10,317 bases of DNA. Source: an uncultured Clostridia bacterium. Lineage in GTDB: Bacteria > Bacillota > Clostridia > HGM11327. The position numbers and the translations under genes are program-made. The notes beneath the pieces were generated by a model. That model had not been told where the DNA came from, ran no database searches, and saw only the letters and a list, made by a program, of their open reading frames with translations. Positions within the stretch are counted from its first letter, which is position 1. Every line of letters begins with the position of its first letter. The DNA is taken from the NCBI GenBank assembly GCA_905210525.1, contig CAJLXE010000044.1:1-10317 (forward strand). Reading direction: 5' to 3'. Shown one piece after another: positions 6,434 through 10,317 of this stretch.

Positions 6434-7378
6434 ATGAACGAAAAAGACATTTTATATAGAAAAATAATACGTGTTTTGTGTTGCACATTGATATTGACAG
6501 CAACATTGCTTTCGCTGTGTACCGGTTGCGGAAGCGATTCAGAACACAACGACAAGCTGAATATTGTTGCAACCATATTTCCGCAGTACGATTTTGCACG
6601 TGCGATTGCCGGAGATGCGGCAGATATAACAATGCTTCTGGCGCCCGGAGCGGAAACACATTCATACGAACCGACGCCTAAAGACATTAAAGCTATTGAA
6701 AACTGTGATATATTTATATATGTCGGCGGTGAATCCGACAGCTGGATAGACGGTATATTGGAATCGGTTGACACAAATAAAATGAAAATAATTTCTCTTA
6801 TGAAAATTGTAGAGCCGCTTGAAGAAGAAAACGGCGAAGAACATAACGGCGAATACGACGAACACGTGTGGACATCTCCTGTAAATGCCGTAAAAATATG
6901 TAAAACCATAGCGCAGGCAATGTGTGATGCGGATCCCCAAAATGCGGATTTGTATAACAAAAACTGTGAAAGCTATACTGCAAAGCTTACGGAACTTGAT
7001 AAGACATTCAGAGAAACGGTGTCTTCCGCAGCAAGAAAAATGCTGGTTTTCGGCGACAGGTTTCCATTGCTCTATTTTGTAAAAGAATACGGACTTGAAT
7101 ATATGGCGGCATATCCGGGGTGCGCAAGCAGTACCGAACCAAGTCCGTCGGTTATAGCGGAGCTTATAAATACGGTCAAAAACGAAAATATACCTATCGT
7201 ATTCAAAATAGAACTCAGCAACGGAAATATAGTTGAGACTATAAGTGAAGCCACAGGTGCAAAAGTGGTTACATTTTATTCATGCCACAATATTTCAAAA
7301 GACGATTTTTATAAAGGCGAAACATATCTGAGCCTTATGACCAAAAATATTCAATCTTTGAAGGAGGCGCTTAACTGA
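6434..7378 (+). CDS. znuA: zinc ABC transporter substrate-binding lipoprotein
   Basis: A 314-residue cluster A-I (ZnuA/TroA-type) metal-binding protein that captures Zn(II), or possibly Mn(II), outside the membrane for the permease and ATPase encoded next. Charged N-terminus (1-13), hydrophobic core (14-28), then lipobox-like C29-T-G-C32; C32 would be lipidated. Cys rather than Leu at -3 is atypical. The mature part opens with NIVATIFPQYDFARAIAG (43-60). Likely ligands are H76 (ETHSYEPTP) and H144 (DEHVWTSP); the third site of ZnuA, usually a His, is replaced by FGDRFP (D208), and H285 in SCHN may contribute. A short acidic His-containing loop (about 130-144) precedes the second ligand, as in many zinc-specific members. 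The C-terminal ETYLSLMTKNIQSLKEAL block is typical. AAGGA (6418-6422) lies 11 bases before ATG 6434; the ATG at 6427 is out of frame and stops after ten codons. The stop overlaps the start of the next gene. Confidence 0.9.
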   Translation: MNEKDILYRKIIRVLCCTLILTATLLSLCTGCGSDSEHNDKLNIVATIFPQYDFARAIAGDAADITMLLAPGAETHSYEPTPKDIKAIENCDIFIYVGGESDSWIDGILESVDTNKMKIISLMKIVEPLEEENGEEHNGEYDEHVWTSPVNAVKICKTIAQAMCDADPQNADLYNKNCESYTAKLTELDKTFRETVSSAARKMLVFGDRFPLLYFVKEYGLEYMAAYPGCASSTEPSPSVIAELINTVKNENIPIVFKIELSNGNIVETISEATGAKVVTFYSCHNISKDDFYKGETYLSLMTKNIQSLKEALN

Positions 7379-8085
7379 TGTCTTTGATATCATGTAAAGA
7401 TGTATCGCTTGCTTATGACGGTAAAATTATAGTGAGCAATCTTACGTTTGAAATAGAACAGTCGGATTACGTGTGTGTCGTGGGGGAAAACGGATCGGGG
7501 AAAAGCACACTTATAAAAACAATATTGGGACTGAAAGAACCCAAAAGCGGAAGCATTACATTTGCCGACGGTCTGAAGCAAAACGAAATAGGTTATTTGC
7601 CTCAGCAAACACAGGTGCAGAAAGATTTTCCGGCAAGTGCGTGGGAAGTGGTGCTTTCCGGTTGCCTGAATAAAAAAACACCGTTTTATTCAGCAAAAGA
7701 TAAAGAACTTGCAATCAGGAATATGAGACTGCTTAACATAGAAAATCTTAAGAAAAACTGTTACAGAGAGCTTTCCGGCGGTCAGCAGCAGAGAATACTT
7801 CTTGCAAGGGCGCTTTGTGCCACAAAAAAGCTTATTTTGCTTGATGAACCTGTAACAGGACTCGATCCGCTGATGACTCTTGAGCTGTATGAGCTTATAA
7901 AAAAAATCAATAAAGAATCGGGTATTACGGTAATAATGGTGTCGCACGACATTCACTGTGCGGTTGAACAGGCAAGCAAAGTTTTGCATCTCAGCGATCA
8001 TAAGATGGCGTTTTTCGGAACAAAAGCGGATTACCTGAAAACCGAAACAGGCAAACGCTTTTTAGGAGGTTGCGAACATGTTTGA
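7378..8085 (+). CDS. znuC: zinc ABC transporter ATP-binding protein
   Basis: A 235-residue cytoplasmic ATPase of the metal-import ABC family, which powers uptake through the permease encoded next. All motifs are canonical: Walker A GENGSGKS (36-43), Q-loop at Q76-Q77 in YLPQQ, signature LSGGQ (132-136) in LSGGQQQRILLARAL, Walker B LILLDEP with D156-E157, D-loop at GLDP, and switch His H190 in VSHD. Length is usual for the family. The ATG at 7378 shares its A with the TGA of znuA (TGATG), and AAGGAGG at 7361-7367 lies inside the znuA coding end, so the two are translationally coupled. The 3' end overlaps znuB by eight bases. Zn versus Mn cannot be told from the ATPase; zinc is inferred from the regulator and operator. 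Confidence 0.94.
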   Translation: MSLISCKDVSLAYDGKIIVSNLTFEIEQSDYVCVVGENGSGKSTLIKTILGLKEPKSGSITFADGLKQNEIGYLPQQTQVQKDFPASAWEVVLSGCLNKKTPFYSAKDKELAIRNMRLLNIENLKKNCYRELSGGQQQRILLARALCATKKLILLDEPVTGLDPLMTLELYELIKKINKESGITVIMVSHDIHCAVEQASKVLHLSDHKMAFFGTKADYLKTETGKRFLGGCEHV

Positions 8086-8899
8086 TGTTATTTGTGAAAT
8101 GTTTTCGTTTACATTCATGCAGAGAGCGTTGATTGTAGGTATACTTGTATCATTGTGCGCTGCACTTTTGGGTGTAAGCCTTGTTTTGAAAAGATATTCT
8201 ATGATAGGCGACGGACTCTCGCACGTAGGTTTCGGTGCATTGGCACTTGCAACCGTAATGAATATGGCGCCTCTTGCAGTTGCGATACCTGTTGTTGTGG
8301 CATCGGCATTTCTTCTTTTAAGACTCAGCGAAAACAGCAAAATAAAGGGAGATTCGGCAATAGCGTTGATATCAACATCGGCTCTTGCTTTCGGTGTGCT
8401 TGCAGTATCCGTAACGACGGGAGTAAATACCGATATTTTTAACTATATGTTCGGAAGTATTCTTGCCATGAAGCAATCGGATGTGTTTCTGAGTATTGCG
8501 CTGTCGGTAGTTGTTATCGTACTGTTCCTTGTATTCTATAACAAAATTTTTGCGGTAACATTTGACGAAACGTTTGCCCGTGCAACCGGTACTCATGCGG
8601 GACTGTACAATATGCTCATAGCGTTTCTTACAGCAATAACGATAGTGCTCGGCATGAGAATGATGGGGGCGCTTTTGATATCAAGTCTAATAGTGTTTCC
8701 GACATTGACGTCAATGAGGATATTCAAGTCTTTCAAAGCTGTGGTTATAAGCTCAGCGGTAATATCTGTTTTGTGCTTTCTTGTCGGGATAACGGTTTCT
8801 TATGTTTATTCCGCTCCGACGGGCGCAAGCGTAGTTATGGCAAATCTGGCGTGCTTTGCGGTATTTTCTCTGATTGCGGTAATAAAAAGGCATAAATAA
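8078..8899 (+). CDS. znuB: zinc ABC transporter membrane permease
   Basis: A 273-residue integral membrane protein of the ABC-3 family (ZnuB/TroC/AdcB type), the transmembrane channel of the metal importer. Hydrophobic segments run through almost the whole chain, fitting about eight helices. The hallmark SMIGDGLSHVGFGALALA segment after the first helices (about 41-58) and the GMRMMGALLISSLIVFPTLTS block (roughly 190-210), which contacts the ATPase, are both present. The start overlaps the znuC end by eight bases, with AGGAGG at 8064-8069 eight bases upstream, indicating coupled translation and balanced subunit numbers. It is the last gene of the regulator-importer operon; a hairpin at 8918-8948 may end the transcript. 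Confidence 0.94.
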   Translation: MFDVICEMFSFTFMQRALIVGILVSLCAALLGVSLVLKRYSMIGDGLSHVGFGALALATVMNMAPLAVAIPVVVASAFLLLRLSENSKIKGDSAIALISTSALAFGVLAVSVTTGVNTDIFNYMFGSILAMKQSDVFLSIALSVVVIVLFLVFYNKIFAVTFDETFARATGTHAGLYNMLIAFLTAITIVLGMRMMGALLISSLIVFPTLTSMRIFKSFKAVVISSAVISVLCFLVGITVSYVYSAPTGASVVMANLACFAVFSLIAVIKRHK

Positions 8900-8906
8900 A
8901 GTATTG

Positions 8907-8935
8907 TTGATTTTTTGCCTGTACTGTGGTATTAT
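8907..8935 (+). promoter_or_regulatory. promoter candidate for yfcE and punA
   Basis: TTGATT at 8907-8912, a 17-bp spacer ending in TGG, and TATTAT at 8930-8935: a fair -35 and an extended -10 with correct spacing. A second -10-like TATAAT lies at 8960-8965 but has only TTACGG at the -35 position. Either could drive the downstream pair; read-through from the zinc operon is also possible. Confidence 0.5.
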
Positions 8936-8953
8936 ATTACGGTACAGGTTTAG
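8918..8953 (+). terminator. hairpin after the zinc operon, possible terminator or operator
   Basis: CCTGTACTG (8918-8926) pairs with CGGTACAGG (8940-8948): nine base pairs including one G-T wobble, with a 13-base loop. TTTAGTTTTT follows (8949-8958), an interrupted T-run. As a terminator it would end the zinc operon, but it overlaps the spacer, -10 and start region of the candidate yfcE promoter, so it could instead be an operator. The sequence does not decide. Confidence 0.45.
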
Positions 8954-8977
8954 TTTTTGTATAATCAAAGAAAGGTT

Positions 8978-8983
8978 AAAGGA
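8978..8983 (+). promoter_or_regulatory. ribosome binding site fixing yfcE start at 8994
   Basis: AAAGGA with a 10-base spacer to ATG 8994. The frame is open back to an ATG at 8904, but that ATG lacks a Shine-Dalgarno and would put 30 residues ahead of the normal YfcE N-terminus, across the hairpin and promoter region. Confidence 0.75.
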
Positions 8984-8993
8984 ATTTATATTT

Positions 8994-9536
8994 ATGAAAT
9001 TGATGATAGCATCGGATATACACGGATCTGCATATTACTGTAAAAAAATAACAGAGGCGTTTGAACGTGAAAAAGCGGACAAACTTTTACTTTTGGGAGA
9101 TATTTTGTATCACGGACCGAGAAACGCTTTGCCAAAGGACTATTCTCCTAAGGAAGTTGCGGCAATGCTTAACGCAATGAAAAATAAAATCATATGCGTG
9201 AAAGGAAATTGTGATTGTGATGTTGACCAGATGGTATTGGAATTTCCTATAATGGCTCCGTATTGTATTATTGCATTTGAAAATAGGATTATATTTGCCA
9301 CTCACGGAGATAAATTCAACGTTGACAATCTACCTGCACTCAATAACGGCGATGTTTTGCTTTACGGTCATTTTCATGTGCCTGCCTGTGAGGAAAAAGA
9401 CAGCTATATATATATGAATCCTGGTTCTGTATCGATTCCCAAGGAAAACAGCAAAAACAGCTACATGGTGACGGACGGAGATTATTTTGCATGGAAAGAT
9501 ACGGATTCAAATGTTTACATGGAAAAACGTTTGTGA
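8994..9536 (+). CDS. yfcE: YfcE-type metallophosphodiesterase
   Basis: A 180-residue cytoplasmic phosphodiesterase of the YfcE/MJ0936 family, close to the usual length of about 180. Metal-binding motifs in order: D8-x-H10 (SDIHG), G35-D36, GNCD at 71-74 (Cys in place of the His found in most calcineurin-like enzymes, normal for YfcE), H104 (ATHGD) and GHFH at 125-128. The LYHGPRN segment (39-44) and CDCDVDQM after the third motif are specific YfcE features. Characterised homologues are Mn-dependent and cleave artificial phosphodiesters; the physiological substrate is not known. The start was chosen because MKLMIASDIHG is the family N-terminus and AAAGGA precedes it. The purine nucleoside phosphorylase gene follows after 24 bp, so the two are probably one transcript. 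Confidence 0.93.
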   Translation: MKLMIASDIHGSAYYCKKITEAFEREKADKLLLLGDILYHGPRNALPKDYSPKEVAAMLNAMKNKIICVKGNCDCDVDQMVLEFPIMAPYCIIAFENRIIFATHGDKFNVDNLPALNNGDVLLYGHFHVPACEEKDSYIYMNPGSVSIPKENSKNSYMVTDGDYFAWKDTDSNVYMEKRL

Positions 9537-9560
9537 TTTGATACTTACGGAGCAAAAATT

Positions 9561-10317
9561 ATGAATAACAAAAGTAAATATAAAATCTTGGCAAATTGTT
9601 GCAGACAGATACGGAATGTAACTGATTTTATTCCGGAAATTGCAATAGTACTGGGCTCGGGTCTTGGCGGATTTGCAGATGAAATAAAAAAAGAAGCTGT
9701 TGTGGAATACAGTTCTTTGCAGGATTTTCCGGTATCAACCGTAAGCGGACATAACGGACGCTTTGTATTCGGGTATATAGAAAATATACCTGTTGTGATT
9801 ATGCAGGGAAGAGTTCATTACTATGAGGGATACAGCATGGATGAGGTTGTTATGCCGATAAGAGTAATGCATATGCTCGGAGCAAAAAAGCTTATACTTA
9901 CCAATGCGGCAGGCGGAATAAACAGAAATTACAGCGCAGGTGAATTTATGATTGTGAAAGGTCATATTTCGAGTTTTGTTCCGTCGGTCCTGAGGGGCGA
10001 AAACATTGATGAGCTGGGACCCCGATTTCCGGATATGAGCGAAGTATATGACAAAAATATGATTGACGCGGCATTGAAAACAGCAAAGGATATAGGCATT
10101 CACGTAAATACGGGTGTTTACGTCCAGACGCAGGGACCGAATTATGAAACTCCGGAAGAAATAAATATGTTTGCGGCACTCGGCGCCGATGCGGTGGGAA
10201 TGAGTACGGCTTGTGAAGCGATAGCCGCAAAACATATGGGAATGAAAATATGTGCCGTAAGCTGTATTTCAAATATGGCGGCAGGAATAAGCAAAAAGCC
10301 GCTTTCGCATGAAGAAG
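9561..10317 (+). CDS. punA: purine nucleoside phosphorylase, trimeric type (3' end outside window)
   Basis: The first 252 residues of a trimeric (PNP-I) purine nucleoside phosphorylase, which converts inosine or guanosine plus phosphate to the free base and ribose 1-phosphate in cytoplasmic purine salvage. Visible sites: phosphate-binding S33 in GSGLG, H64 in SGHNG, R84 and H86 in GRVHYYEGY, and TNAAGG (114-119); base-binding Y195-E196 in GPNYETPEE, M214 in GMST and N238 in ISN, matching human F200/E201, M219 and N243. The Glu/Asn pair predicts a preference for 6-oxopurines over adenosine. The chain ends at PLSHEE, near the family C-terminus, so about 20 residues are probably missing. Start: ATG 9561 with GGAG at 9549-9552, eight bases upstream. 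The frame is open without interruption to the window end. Position 24 bp after yfcE suggests cotranscription. Confidence 0.94.
   Translation, partial: MNNKSKYKILANCCRQIRNVTDFIPEIAIVLGSGLGGFADEIKKEAVVEYSSLQDFPVSTVSGHNGRFVFGYIENIPVVIMQGRVHYYEGYSMDEVVMPIRVMHMLGAKKLILTNAAGGINRNYSAGEFMIVKGHISSFVPSVLRGENIDELGPRFPDMSEVYDKNMIDAALKTAKDIGIHVNTGVYVQTQGPNYETPEEINMFAALGADAVGMSTACEAIAAKHMGMKICAVSCISNMAAGISKKPLSHEE

Noticed and set aside
6427..6459. Small open frame starting at ATG 6427 in front of znuA
   Set aside because: It has only ten codons before a stop and overlaps the znuA start out of frame. A coupling role is conceivable but nothing supports it.
6232..6960. 242-codon open frame on the minus strand
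   Set aside because: It is antisense to the end of the regulator gene and the start of znuA, both of which have clear family motifs. The translation shows no domain.
8904..8993. N-terminal extension of yfcE from an ATG at 8904
   Set aside because: It would translate through the promoter and hairpin region and add 30 residues ahead of the conserved MKLMIASDIHG start; no ribosome binding site is seen.
9735..10235. 166-codon open frame on the minus strand
   Set aside because: It is antisense to the purine nucleoside phosphorylase gene, whose active-site residues are all present on the plus strand.
1..10317. CRISPR array, prophage, insertion sequence or defence island
   Set aside because: No regularly spaced repeats, no integrase or transposase, no terminal inverted repeats, and base composition and codon use look even across the window.

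Overview
The window looks like ordinary chromosomal DNA from a low-GC Gram-positive bacterium of the Clostridia type, probably an anaerobe of the gut Oscillospiraceae/Lachnospiraceae kind. The signs are AT-rich DNA with heavy use of ATA for isoleucine, strong AAGGAGG-like ribosome binding sites, TTGACA/TATAAT promoters, tight operons, and closest family resemblance to Firmicutes proteins. Genus-level assignment is inference. There is no rRNA, tRNA, CRISPR array, insertion sequence or phage gene. Eight complete genes and one truncated at the right edge fill almost the whole window; the longest gap is 229 bp.

Layout. (1) 1-1936, plus strand: a short promoter/leader, a cytoplasmic glycerophosphodiester phosphodiesterase, and 21 bp later a calcineurin-like metallophosphoesterase; the two are probably cotranscribed. 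(2) 1937-2068: convergent gap with a bidirectional hairpin terminator. (3) 2069-5731, minus strand: a two-gene operon for a heterodimeric type IV ABC exporter. One ATP site is canonical and the other is degenerate in both halves that build it. (4) 5732-5960: divergent control region with a consensus promoter and an inverted-repeat operator for the exporter, then a 23-bp Fur-family palindrome and a promoter for the metal operon. (5) 5961-8899, plus strand: a zinc-uptake operon of a Fur-family regulator (probably Zur), a lipoprotein metal-binding protein (ZnuA-like), an ATPase (ZnuC-like) and a membrane permease (ZnuB-like), with stop/start overlaps at the last two junctions. (6) 8900-10317, plus strand: a YfcE-type phosphodiesterase followed by a trimeric-type purine nucleoside phosphorylase that runs off the window.

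How they work together. The clearest regulatory story is the metal operon. Zinc-loaded regulator would bind the 23-bp palindrome just upstream of its own promoter and shut down regulator and transporter together; in zinc shortage ZnuA captures metal outside the membrane and ZnuB/ZnuC import it. The exporter promoter carries its own small palindrome of the kind bound by MarR-family repressors, but no such repressor is encoded nearby. The phosphoesterases at the two ends belong to lipid headgroup or phosphodiester turnover and, with the nucleoside phosphorylase, to general salvage.

I do not see an undescribed multi-gene system. The points most worth a second look are the unusually cysteine-rich Fur-family regulator, the orphan operator on the exporter, the GCGAAGC-centred hairpin next to the first promoter, and a hairpin that overlaps the likely yfcE promoter.
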